From positions 2,695,442-2,759,441 of the forward strand of contig NW_020653993.1 in assembly GCF_003589595.1 (NCBI RefSeq): a DNA stretch of 64,000 nucleotides, written 5' to 3'. Both the position numbers and the translations under genes were made by a program. The number at the start of each line of letters is the position of its first letter. Within the stretch, counting starts at the first letter, position 1. The notes below the pieces were generated by a model, which worked only from the letters and a program-made list of their open reading frames with translations, was not told where the DNA came from and did no database searches. The DNA is from Hyposmocoma kahamanoa. Lineage: Eukaryota > Arthropoda > Insecta > Lepidoptera > Cosmopterigidae. This document shows positions 53,892 through 63,591 of the stretch, piece after piece.

Positions 53892-55179
53892 TACGTGAGG
53901 CGCACTATAAGTTTCCGGAATGAATAAGGAACAAATACTATAAATGGTCAGAAATTAATTTATTGTTTCTCAAAATATTCTCCGTTAGCGTTAATGCACT
54001 TTTTCATACGAATGAACCAATTTTGAAAACATTTATGCTACTCCTCCGTGACAATCTCTGAAACATATTTTTCATACTCTTCGACAGGTCTTCAAGTGAT
54101 TAAAATCATTGACCGCGTAACTGGTTCTTAATTTTTGAAAATAAATAAGTCACAAGGTGCCAGGTTGGGACTGTACGCGGGATGGCTCACAAGGTCAACG
54201 TTACTCACCTTCAAAAATTCATTTGTCCGTCTGGCCGTGTGAGAACTGGCATTATCGTGGTGCAAGATGATACGGCGTTTACGGTTATTTTTACGGAGTT
54301 TGCCAATAACTTCCGGCAAACAAATGGTCGTGTACCAATCACTATTCACGGTACAACGATTCTCCAAAGCAACAGTAGCCACGTGTCCAGTTTTATTAAA
54401 AAAAGAAGCAATCGTTCGCTTAGAGGTACTTTGCACGCCCGCCACTTTGGTTGGTTTCGGCTCATCTCGAAAGACCCATACGCTCGATTGCTGCTTTGTT
54501 TTGGGATCAAAATTATAAATCAATGTTTCGTCACCTGTTACCATATCCCACACCAAATTTGACGCCCCTTCGATGAATGTGGTAAGCATGGCATTGCACC
54601 AAGTGATGCGATCCGTTTTTTAAGCCTCAGTCAAATTGTGTGGGATCCACCGAGAGCACAGCTTTTTTACACCCAAATGTTTGTGTAGTATTGATTGTAT
54701 TTGACTCATGCCTATGCCTAAAGATGCCCGAATCTCATGGTATGACACATTCCTGTCTGTTTTGATCATACGGCGCACAACATCGATGTTTTTATTGTTC
54801 ACAGTAGTGAACGAGCGACCATCACGAAATTCGTCACTGAGATTCACACGACCGCGTTTGAATCCTGCAACAGCTATAAATTGTCGTCTTGCATGGTGCT
54901 TTATCACCAAAAGCAGTTTGAAACCGAGGGAAGCTCCGCCCAGCTGTTACATTACACTTAAAGTCGTAGAAAAACATACTACGAAAATTTTCACGCGTTA
55001 CATCCATGGTGATGTAGACAACCAATTTCTAAAATGACGCCACAATGTAAAAACAAGTGACAGTCAGATGAAACAAACTGTATTCTATAGCCAAAGAGTT
55101 CCATTTTCAAATGTTGTATTACTTTTAAAATATTGTTTATGTAAGTGGCCAGTTCCGGAAACTTATAGTGCGCCCCGTA
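53892..55179 (-). mobile_element. Mariner element, full length with TIRs and TA duplication
   Basis: TA at 53892-53893 and 55178-55179 encloses 1284 bp. The left end GGCGCACTATAAGTTTCCGG is mirrored by CCGGAAACTTATAGTGCGCC at the right. One inactivated transposase lies inside. Confidence 0.9.
53965..55007 (-). pseudogene. Mariner transposase, inactivated
   Basis: Starts MDVTRENFRSMFFYDFKCNV at 55007, about 170 bp inside the TIR. A frameshift near 54890-54840 moves to RGRVNLSDEFRDGRSF and the DNA-binding region SYHEIRASLGIGMSQIQSIL. A TAA replaces a codon after IPHNLTEA (~54620). The catalytic part is open from ~54589 to 54128: first Asp in VTGDETLIY (Trp to Leu after DET), second in ILHHDNASSHTA, and third in YSPNLAPCD. 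The second and third Asp are 34 residues apart, the mariner D34D spacing. A stop after LFIFKN truncates the C-terminus. All three Asp remain, but two stops and a frameshift inactivate it. The plus-strand frames (54182-54562, 54708-55037) are antisense shadows. Confidence 0.9.
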
Positions 55180-55304
55180 TATGTTATCAACAATTTAAAA
55201 TTAGTACAGTGTCGAGTCCGCTGCAGTAAATAATAAAAGAAAAACCATAGACCCCACTAGTGCTCGGAGAAACTACTTCTACGGTTGTAATTGTAGTATT
55301 TTAG

Positions 55305-55495
55305 TAGCAGTAGAAGCTCCTTGTGAAAGAATTTGTCCAGCGAAGCATAAGGGTGCTGTTGAAATTACAGGCAAGTGGTACTTGTCAACTTATGTCTCAG
55401 AGTGACAGGCGCAGTGGCAGTGCCCATGAGATTTTTGCGATTTAAAGCTCGTGTTGCTTACCACCTGGCGCACGACTTGTTCGTCCCGTCGTTTT
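55305..55495 (+). repeat. Family A repeat with deletions
   Basis: AAGCTCCTTGTGAAAGAATT to GACTTGTTCGTCCCGTCG. The PALINDROME block around AGTAATG is missing. Confidence 0.8.
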
Positions 55496-55499
55496 CTTT

Positions 55500-55910
55500 A
55501 CAGAAAAATGTTTTTTAGTAAGATTTCAAATTCTATTGCCTATGGTGGGTTATACGTAACTCATTCTCATTGCCACAATTATAAGTTACGACCATTAGTG
55601 TTGTAAAGGGCGATATAGTTAACTTTTGTACGGAGAACAGGAAACTAGCCGGTCAAGGACAATAATGCGAGGCAACCTAGTTTGTTATTCCGAGAAGGAA
55701 ACTAACACCCCGGCCACAGTTCTTAAAACTCTTCAAAGACATATCTAGTTATTTCCACTGAGCTGAGACGTGGTAACTTTGTGTATATTAGTGTAACGAA
55801 AATCATTATCACGGATTGTGTGCGATTTAATCCGCCTCATCGCATCAACTAAATACATGACCCAGACATGTAATTTTTCACTATTTGATTAAACATAACA
55901 CTTGGTATCA
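55500..55910. other. Unassigned stretch
   Basis: Nothing recognisable. Confidence 0.45.
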
Positions 55911-55914
55911 AAAT

Positions 55915-56095
55915 AACAAAAAAAAACTAATAACACTTTCAGTGTTCAGTGTTACGACTAGTTGGATAGAAAGGAAAGCTTTTGCATTTGCAAAACACTG
56001 AAAGTGAACAACGAACACTGGAAGTGAGTAACGTTTCTATCCAACTAGAAGTAACACTGAACACTGAAAGTGTTATTAGTTTTTTTGTTATTTTG
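55915..56095. mobile_element. Palindromic repeat P, copy 1
   Basis: AAAAACTAATAACACTTTCA...ACTAGTTGGATAGAAA mirrors TTTCTATCCAACTAG...TGAAAGTGTTATTAGTTTTT. The inner part repeats AACACTGAAAGTGA. It abuts a family A head. Confidence 0.85.
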
Positions 56096-56560
56096 ATACC
56101 AAATAACGGGACGAACAAATCGTACGCTGAATAGTAAGCGTCACGCCTGACCATTGCATTTGCTAGCCACTGACAATTCTGAATTCCAAAGATCTGAAGG
56201 GTACTGCCTTTACGCCCATCACCCTGAGACATAAGTTGAAAAGTCGTGTCAGATCGCCTCGTAGAAGCCTTCGGTGACCGCAAGCCTGGCAGTTAGTTCC
56301 GCCAAAGAATAAGAGTATCTACTCAAAGGCGAAATGTTGCCAACCTTAAAATTTGAAATACCATTATATTACATTGTATTTATATTATGTTTATATAATT
56401 TGTCGACATTGCCATAAAACGTCTCTGCAATAAAATAAATCGTAGTTGAAAATTATCATGTCTACTTTCACTAGCACCCTTATCGCGGCTGAAATAAGTA
56501 AGGTGGCAGTACTTTCCTGGACCTTCCCGAACTGTCACAAAGAGCCCTAGTGCTACTAAT
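56096..56560 (-). repeat. Family A repeat split in two
   Basis: The first half (56096-56248, ACCAAATAACGGGACGAACA to CCTGAGACATAAGTTG) and last part (56462-56560, TTTCACTAGCACCCTTATC to CACAAAGAGCCCTAGTGC) are separated by ~210 bp of unknown sequence. Confidence 0.75.
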
Positions 56561-56564
56561 AGAC

Positions 56565-57290
56565 GAGACGTAGGCTGGGGCTGCACTCCTATGATGTGGA
56601 GATTCCAAAGATTCCCATTAATCGTTACGCTTCCAGATTTATATAGCGAACGGCTATGGAATTTCTCTCATAGCCATATAAATGTAAAAAAAATAACAAA
56701 TAGAAATATGTAGGAAACAGAACGATTTTGCAATACGTAAAAATACCGAATAAATCAAACAAGCAGGACAGTGTGCAATAAAATGCAAATCGTAGAAATT
56801 GAATTTCAGATTTCACCACCCGATCAGGTTTCTAGGTCAGACTGGTTTCAATAAAACAAATGGTATATCGATAAACGTAACTATCTAGTCTATTTTGTTT
56901 TTGGTTTCTGTATCTGTTAAGGGATGAAACGAGGAAACTATACGTAGGCGTGACGATTACCACTAGGCGCACGACATGTTCGTCGCGTTGCTTCATATCA
57001 TAAAAAAAATTAACGTTAAAAAATCTTCAATATTGAAGGAAGAACATGAAGAGTATATAATTAAGATTTATTTATTATTCAAATTTATTATAATATTATC
57101 ATTTTTATTTGTCATCAAAGTATTCATTTGAATTGTAATAGAAGATGAAGTTGTAATAGAAGTTGTAATAGAAGATGTAATTTTAATTTATTTACAAACA
57201 GTGAATACTTTTCCTCGTTTTTATATATATCCTATAATATCCTCACCGACATCGAGTGGGGACTTGATCTGTGTATGTGTAGCTGAGCTA
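56565..57290. other. Mostly unassigned, with a family A tail
   Basis: 56945-57007 is a plus-strand A tail (CACTAGGCGCACGACATGTT). 57130-57185 repeats AATAGAAGATG / AATAGAAGTTG, a short tandem. Nothing else recognised. Confidence 0.6.
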
Positions 57291-57294
57291 ATGA

Positions 57295-57380
57295 CCACAT
57301 TACTGCTTGACGACAGAAATAGTTAAGGTTGCAGTGCTTCCCTGGACGAACTCATTCACAAGAAGCCTACTGCTATTAAA
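57295..57380 (-). repeat. Family A end fragment
   Basis: ACATTACTGCTTGACGACAG to ACGAACTCATTCACAAGAAG. Confidence 0.75.
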
Positions 57381-57416
57381 ATGAGCACAAACACGACATT
57401 ATTATAGATACAAAGA

Positions 57417-57523
57417 TTTCTGCTGCCAAGCAGTAATACGAGCATTACTGCGTTAAAGGGTAAGGGTGCTGGTAAAATTACAGACACTTGTCAACTTATG
57501 TCTCAGGGAGACGGGTGAACTGG
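57417..57523 (+). repeat. Family A middle fragment
   Basis: TGCCAAGCAGTAATACGAGC to TCTCAGGGAGACGGGTGAAC. It leads straight into repeat P copy 2. Confidence 0.75.
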
Positions 57524-57655
57524 CAGTGAACGTGAAAGTGAACACTGAACACTGGAAGTGAGAAACGAAAGCTTTTGCAAACAGCAAAAGCTTTCGTTTC
57601 TATCCAACTAGTTGTAACACTGAACACTGAAAGTGTTATTAGTTTTTTTATGTTA
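57524..57655. mobile_element. Palindromic repeat P, copy 2
   Basis: Centre ACGAAAGCTTTTGCAAAC / AGCAAAAGCTTTCGT with TCCAACTAGTTGTAACACTG and AAAGTGTTATTAGTTTTTTT at the right. The left arm is shorter than in copy 1. It again abuts a family A head. Confidence 0.85.
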
Positions 57656-57760
57656 TTTTGGTACCAAGTGACGGGACGAACAAGTCATGCGCTTGATGGT
57701 TAGCGACACGCCTGACCATTGCAGTTACCCTCAGATTTTTTCCATTTAAAACTCTGACCC
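57656..57760 (-). repeat. Family A head fragment
   Basis: GGTACCAAGTGACGGGACGA to TTACCCTCAGATTTTTTCC. Confidence 0.75.
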
Positions 57761-58004
57761 GAGGGCCACGAGCTGCGACGCTCCTAGCGAATTCGCTTGA
57801 TGCTACAAGCGTCAGCGTCGAGCGTCAAAAACAAATATATGATTTTATTTGTAAAACGCCGAGAAGTAGCGCTACAACTTGCAGCGAAATTCGCCTCGGC
57901 CAGAACAATTGTAGGAGAAAGTTCTTGTGCAAGAGACAGTCGCTCCGTGTGTCAGCGTCTAAAACAAATTATTTTGTTTTTATTGCTCACCGCTATATCG
58001 AAAT

Positions 58005-58139
58005 ATGAATATAGAAGAGTTCATAACGGCAGTACCAGATCGGCCTGCGTTGTCGATGAGTTCACATGCACAACATAAGATCAGGACTGTCGTAAAACAG
58101 TTGTGGGAAGAAATTAAAATTTTTCAGAATCTTCTTTAG
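58005..58139 (+). pseudogene. MADF-like N-terminal fragment (44 codons)
   Basis: Starts MNIEEFITAVPDRPAL, then AQHKIRTVVKQLWEEI, ending at TAG. The pattern F...V..RPAL..........K.......W.EI fits the start of a MADF domain. Such proteins occur as DNA-binding partners of PIF/Harbinger transposons and as host regulators. The domain is cut after its first two helices. GACGCT/AGCGTC-rich short repeats precede it at 57775-57830 and 57950. Confidence 0.5.
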
Positions 58140-58254
58140 AATCCCCACATAGCTCCAATCCCCACAAAATCCCCAATCGAGTTGAAATTTGTTGAAATTC
58201 CCCGCAATTTGGGGAATTCCCCACAAATTGGAAACGTTTTTTTCGTGGCCGAGG

Positions 58255-58330
58255 AATGAGTGGCACTGCAACTGTTATGGACAGGCGCACGACTTGCTTG
58301 TCCCGTCACTTGATATCATAAAAAAAGTTT
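58255..58330 (+). repeat. Family A tail fragment
   Basis: AATGAGTGGCACTGCAACTG to GTCCCGTCACTTGATATCAT, then A-rich. Confidence 0.8.
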
Positions 58331-58334
58331 TTTT

Positions 58335-58740
58335 TTCCTAAAATTACCCCTCTGCGTTTTTGTGTTATAGATGAGACCTTATTCATCCCACACTTTTCAT
58401 ATCAAAAGAGTATGCCTCATAGTAAGCAGTTATTAATCTTAGACGTCTTATTGTGCGACTTGCATACATATAGCAGATTATACAAAGCTGAGCAATAAAT
58501 CGTTGTTATTTATAGCGCTTATACATCTCGAGTTTGGGGTATACTGAGTGATTGGAATAATAAGTTTTACGGGACTGAAAAGAAAAGACAGACCGTCCAA
58601 GGTCGAAGCTGTCGTTATTATACTAATTTCAAATCATCTCGGTTGTGTATCTATAGTGTCATGGCAGAATTTTATACGTTTAGTATCCTGCTAAAAGTTA
58701 AGAGTAGTGTCTTGTCAATGGCTAATAATAAGAAATTACA
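58335..58740. other. Unassigned stretch
   Basis: Nothing recognisable. Confidence 0.45.
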
Positions 58741-58744
58741 CAAT

Positions 58745-59230
58745 TAAAAAGGACCACTTCTCAAATTGACCATTTCTTGAATTAACCACTTTTTAAATTG
58801 ACCACTTCTTGAAATGACCATTTTATTTTTTAATTGTAAATTGTTTTTTTGCTATTTTTAGACCCTTTCGCCAAATTGAGACCATGCCCAGACATTTATC
58901 TAAATTAAAAACAAACGTATTTGCCTGTTTTTGGCAAATGGTTGCGAAATCCAGTTGCGATGGACGGAGGGACGTTACGCTCCAGGGCGATAATAAGCAA
59001 TATCTAATGCATATCCTTAAAGGCCCATCGTCAAACTTGTGGTAATGTTCCTAATCTGAAGCCGAAATATATTAAATTGTAAAAGTGGTCAATGCAAGAA
59101 GCAGCCATTTCAAAGATAAACCATTTCCAGAAGTGTTCTTTTGTACAAGTAGAAGAAATGGTAATTTCAACAAGTGATCATTTGTAGAAGTGGTTATTTG
59201 AAGAGTTGTCATTTGTCATTATGGTCTTAA
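58745..59230. mobile_element. Foldback-like element with minisatellite ends
   Basis: The left end is ~5 units of GACCACTTCTTGAAATT-like sequence, 16-18 bp each (58750-58825). The right end (59080-59225) is a longer run of the same unit inverted (AAGTGGTCATTTGAAG-like). A ~250-bp unique core lies between. Inverted terminal arrays are typical of Foldback-type elements. Confidence 0.7.
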
Positions 59231-59434
59231 GCCGCCGAAATACTTCAAAATGCAGTCTACTAATATTATTTATTATTTAAATTAATTTCCATGTTAGTTT
59301 TAGTGAGGCAACATCGATCGTTAGTAATTGAATTAATGAATGCTGTCACTGCCATTCCTTTGACACACTATTGAGACTCAATTGCCATTGCAACTGGATT
59401 TTAGCAGAATAAGAAATATTATCACAAGTTTTTT

Positions 59435-59487
59435 TTATAACATCAAGTGACAGGACAAACAAGTCGGGCGCCTGCTGTTAAGTAATA
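59435..59487 (-). repeat. Family A head fragment
   Basis: ATAACATCAAGTGACAGGAC to GGGCGCCTGCTGTTAAG. Confidence 0.7.
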
Positions 59488-59489
59488 CA

Positions 59490-59690
59490 TAGGGCGCACT
59501 AAAAGTTTCCGGAACTGGCCACTTACATAAACAATATTCAAAAAGTAATTACAACATTTGAAAATGGAACTCCTTGGCTGTAGAATACAGTTTGTTTCAT
59601 CTGATTGTCACTTGTTTTTACATTGTGGCGTCATTTTAGAAATTGGTTGTCTACATCACCATGGATTTAACTCGTGGTAAAAATTTCGAG
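59490..59690 (+). repeat. Mariner 5' end fragment
   Basis: GGGCGCACTAAAAGTTTCCG then CCATTTTCAAATG-like leader and ATGGATTTAACTCGTGG (59661) match the right end of the mariner at 53.9-55.2 kb. After GAG at 59690 the sequence changes to GTAAGTTTGTG, unrelated to mariner. Confidence 0.8.
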
Positions 59691-60009
59691 GTAAGTTTGT
59701 GTTTTATTTTTGTAACGTATTGTGAAAATTTTTAAGAATCGTGTTTTCACACCTTATAGTAATCAGTGTATATCATCAATTTCGCTATATATTTTTTCCA
59801 AATTCAACAGTCGCTATTATGAGGATTGGACCAAAGCCATTTGAGGTACAGACTCGTTACTGCGGTTTAGTAATGCGCATAGAATAAGAAAATTATAAAC
59901 CATAATTAATTCAAAAACAGGTCTTTGTCTCAGCCAGGCACAGATTACTTGGAGTTTGTAACCCTCGCTGATATTCTGCTCGTAATGGTTAAGAACACAC
60001 GAAAAGGTA

Positions 60010-60235
60010 ATGAAATTTACATAAACTTTTAATCCTATCTTGTTTTGAAATCTAAATGTAGGGTGTAGGCGATAATTACGCGAATTCAGCAGAAAAAACT
60101 TGTACTTGATATTACACTTGATATCTCAGATTTCCCTTAGGGTACCTACAGTCAGAAAAAAAATATTGTTGCATCAATAATAAAACTGTAATCCCCGAGA
60201 GCCGACAGAGTAATTTTTCAGGGAAATTCTGTATC
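60010..60235. other. Unassigned stretch
   Basis: Nothing recognisable. Confidence 0.4.
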
Positions 60236-60239
60236 GGGG

Positions 60240-60310
60240 ATGCCATGGACATACACATAGACAACCACAAATTATACCCAAACTCACGAGAGAAATAAAT
60301 GTAGGTCATG
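60240..60310 (-). repeat. SINE family B body fragment
   Basis: TGGACATACACATAGACAAC and AAATTATACCCAAACTCACG are the reverse of the B body. The tRNA-like head is missing. Confidence 0.7.
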
Positions 60311-60312
60311 CA

Positions 60313-60474
60313 AGTAGCAGTAGAGCTCCTTGTGAAAGAGTTCGTCCTGGGAAGTAATTGCACCCGAGCAATCATGTGAGCATTACTGCGTTCAGGTTTT
60401 GAGAGGTAAATGTGCAGCACCCTTACCCTTCAAAACCGGAACGCAATAATGCTCTCGGAGCTCTACCGCTACAC
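60313..60474. repeat. Two family A ends head to head (palindromic)
   Basis: AGTAGAGCTCCTTGTGAAAG...AGCATTACTGCGTTC is followed at ~60415 by the reverse, CACCCTTACCCTTCAAAACC...GGAGCTCTACC. Confidence 0.75.
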
Positions 60475-60479
60475 AATTA

Positions 60480-60978
60480 TTTTCTGAGTGTAGGTATTCA
60501 TTAACTAGTACGTTTATTGAAGACACAGAATAAAGAATTATTTTACGCTAAAACTTTTTCTAGCGTTACGAGGACAATATTTCCGAGACAATTTTCCCGG
60601 ACAATTTTTCGGGACATTATCTCCCACTACACCCCCAGATATTCGACAATAGTGCCGCCATTCCTACACAAAGCCCGATAATTAGTGCCGTTTAATTATC
60701 GCCTGCATTTAGCATTATTATAGAAGTGAGCTCCTTTTGACGCCATTCCCTGAAAGGACGGTCGTAGATGTCTGTTTACCTTATTTTAACAACTTCTTTT
60801 CGTACTGTCTGCACCTTATTACAACTTGGGAACATTTTGTAAAAAACGTACCATATGCTATATGTACATATTATCAAAGAATCAAATTAAAAAAAAACCA
60901 AGATGGCGCTGAAAGTACCGGCAAAAAAAACTATGGGAACAATCTACTACACTGTGAAAACCAGATATCAATCAGATC
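60480..60978. other. Unassigned stretch
   Basis: CCGAGACAATTTTCCCGGAC and CAATTTTTCGGGACATTAT form a short local repeat. The 107-codon frame runs into a family A copy and is not a gene. Confidence 0.4.
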
Positions 60979-60979
60979 T

Positions 60980-61232
60980 TCAGAAGCAGTAGAGTCCCTT
61001 GTGAACGAGTTCGTCCAGGGAAGTACTGCCATCTTACCTATTTCTGCCGCCAAGCAGTAATGTGACCATTACTGGCACATGGGACTTGGTAACTTACGTC
61101 TCAAGGTGACAGGCACAGTGGCAGTGTCCATCAGATCTTTGCGATTTAAAGCTCTGGATGGCACTGCTATGGACAGGCGTGTCGCTTACCATCAGGCACA
61201 TGACTTGTTCGTTCCGTCACTTAGCATCATAT
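60980..61232 (+). repeat. Family A repeat
   Basis: AGCAGTAGAGTCCCTTGTGA to GTTCCGTCACTTAGCATCAT. A ~35-bp deletion is seen after AGTAATG. Confidence 0.85.
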
Positions 61233-61244
61233 ACAAAAAAAACA

Positions 61245-61400
61245 TCGGTAACCCAATGGCTGTAGGTTAGATGAGGAGGTCCCGGGTTTGAATACCGGTA
61301 GGACCATTTCGAGAAATAAAATTTTCTAAATTGATTCTGATTTGCATGTACTCGGTAATGCCCCGGAGTGAATTCCGTTACTCTGGTACTAGTGGTTGTT
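61245..61400 (+). repeat. SINE family D
   Basis: GGAGGTCCCGGGTTTGAATA (box B) and CCGGTAGGACCATTTCGAG, then CATGTACTCGGTAATGCCCC and AATTCCGTTACTCTGGTAC. Confidence 0.8.
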
Positions 61401-61404
61401 CTAG

Positions 61405-62160
61405 TTTATTATATTTATTTTTGTCAAACATGATCGGAAATCTTTGCATTACTTTCAAAAAACGAACACGGAAAGTTTGTCATTTATGGACTATGCGACT
61501 TCTTTCCTGCCAAGACCTGCAAACTAAGTATGAAAATACATTACTGTCCACTTCTCTAAACTTTTAAATCTGCCTACTAATAATGAGCAATGTAAACAGG
61601 CAAAAGAAAACCTCATACAGCCAACTGCTCAGTGTTCACAGTTGTAAGAATTGAAAATGCCTACCTGCAACATTTACTTAAAAAAAAGAAAATGGCGGTA
61701 ACATTTCAACTAAAGCGTTTTGGTATTCTTTTGTTTTTCGTCTTTTTTGTATTTTAGTCGCGAAATGGGTAAAGTGATAAAGAAAATACAGTAATAGATA
61801 CACATTGAAACACATCATCAGAAGTTCAGCAGATTACTATTAGTGTGCTTGGAAAAACAATAACATTTTTTTTAGCAACTGTCCTAACACGTCAAATATT
61901 AATTAATATTTTCTTACTTTATTTATTATACACCTTCCTCTCTTTTGTCTTTTATTATTTCCTCACATTGTTTGAGAAAAATACTACACAAGCCTCGGCG
62001 GAAACGGGGATCGCTTGACTCGTATTAATACAAGGCCTCGCTGGCGACAGTCCTTGTAACTCATACTCATCCGCAATCCCTTGCTTCCCGGCCTCTGCAA
62101 TAATGTACTACATCTCACTAGTCCAGTCATATTGAAGCATATGAGGCATGTAATATCACT
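61405..62160. other. Unassigned AT-rich stretch
   Basis: Nothing recognisable. The 78-codon frame starts in the D repeat. Confidence 0.45.
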
Positions 62161-62164
62161 GCTA

Positions 62165-62300
62165 TTACATCGAGTTCTTAAGTTTTCGCAATTAATTATA
62201 TTACATTTATATTACAAAGGAAATTAAACTATTTATTCTCATCCAAATCGCTTATACTAGTTTCTTCAAACAAACAAACGTTTCGGGCCTTTTTTTTATA
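62165..62300 (-). repeat. PLE 3'-terminal fragment
   Basis: GAGTTCTTAAGTTTTCGCAA to CAAACAAACGTTTCGGGCC is the reverse of the PLE terminus, cut at GGGCC. Confidence 0.75.
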
Positions 62301-62312
62301 ATATCTAGTGAC

Positions 62313-62445
62313 TGAACGAACAAGTCGTGCCTGCCACTGCGCACATCACCCTGAGATTTAAGTTGACAAGTCCCATGTGCCTGTAATTTCACCCTTACCC
62401 TTCAAAACCGGAACACAGTAATGCTGATATTACCGAAACTCTTTC
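62313..62445 (-). repeat. Family A repeat with internal deletion
   Basis: ATCTAGTGACTGAACGAACA joins CTGCCACTGCGCACATCACC directly, then runs to GGAACACAGTAATGCTG. Confidence 0.75.
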
Positions 62446-62449
62446 GGAT

Positions 62450-62930
62450 CTCTGCTGCTTTTCACAAGTCACATGGTTGTGGTTGATTATAAGCGCATTT
62501 ACGCCCCCCATCCGAATTAGAGTCGTACATGCTAACAAAAAAAGAAAGCAGATCAGGCAACGTAAATAAATCCCAAAGCCCAATAAAAAATCAATATAAA
62601 AAAATGACGCAAGTTCAATGATTCTATCACAGTAAAACGGTCTGAGATTTGATACACGGCCAAGATCGTCAATATCCTTGATTCTCATTGAACAAATTGC
62701 AAGAGAACTCATTTTTATTCAGAAGGAATGTTTCATGCCTACTTACAGATCCTATTCGGTTCAAGGATCAAAATCGAAAATCAACACCAACGCAATTAAA
62801 ACCTAAAGTATTCAAGAACTACACAACACATGAGGCGCTAATTGCTTGTTAATGTAAATATTTACTCCTGGATGTTGTTAACATGGTAAAAGGAGTCTTG
62901 GTTCCCGCAATCTCTACCGCTTGGAACTAA
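62450..62930. other. Unassigned stretch
   Basis: Nothing recognisable. The 105-codon minus frame starts outside any repeat but lacks a domain. Confidence 0.45.
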
Positions 62931-62934
62931 CTAG

Positions 62935-63232
62935 CAGTAGAGCTCCTTGAGAAAGAGTTCGTCCAAGGAAGTACTGCCACCTTACCTATTTCTGCCGCCA
63001 AGCAGTAGTGTCAGCATTAATGTGTTCCGGTTGTGAAGGGTAAGGGTGCTCGTGAAATTGCAGGTACATTGGGACTTGTCAATTTATGTTTCAGGGTGAC
63101 AGGCGCAGTGGCAGTGCCCCTCAGATCTTTGCGATTAAAATCTCTGAGTGGCACTGCAACTGTTATGGATAAACGTGTATCGTACCATCAGGCGCACGAC
63201 TCGTTCGTCCCATTACTTAATATTATTTTAAA
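62935..63232 (+). repeat. Family A repeat, full length
   Basis: AGCAGTAGAGCTCCTTGAGA to TCCCATTACTTAATATTATT. It is among the most complete copies and useful as a reference. Confidence 0.85.
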
Positions 63233-63444
63233 AAACCTTGAACAAATCGTTCTCCATCTGGTCGTTCCAGCGTTGCCAAGGGCGACCAATTATCAGCGAG
63301 TTGAAATGGAAAAAAAACTGCCTATACGTTTAAAATCTTAAAACGTTGCACTTTTTTAAATAAGCGTGCTTATAAAAGGATTTTTCACTTAAACGATTTT
63401 TAGTTTGAAGCTTACAAAATTGTTTTTAAACCTAATAGGTTTTG

Positions 63445-63580
63445 TAACAATTATTAATACAAAGATCGAACACTAAGAACAAAATTCCTTCGATCCGGCT
63501 GGAATCAAACCAACATCTTCCAGCATACAGTGCCAGATACCAATACCAACTAAGCCACGGAATGAACCACGACGAATTAA
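63445..63580 (-). repeat. SINE family C
   Basis: GATCGAACACTAAGAACAAA, GATCCGGCTGGAATCAAACC (decayed box B) and CCAACTAAGCCACGGAATG. Confidence 0.75.
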
Positions 63581-63591
63581 TGTTTAGGAAA

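Noticed and set aside
54182..55037. 126-, 83- and 109-codon plus-strand frames
   Set aside because: Antisense of the mariner transposase, whose motifs are clear on the other strand.
57797..58078. 93-codon frame
   Set aside because: Overlaps the MADF-like start in another frame and shows no family signature.
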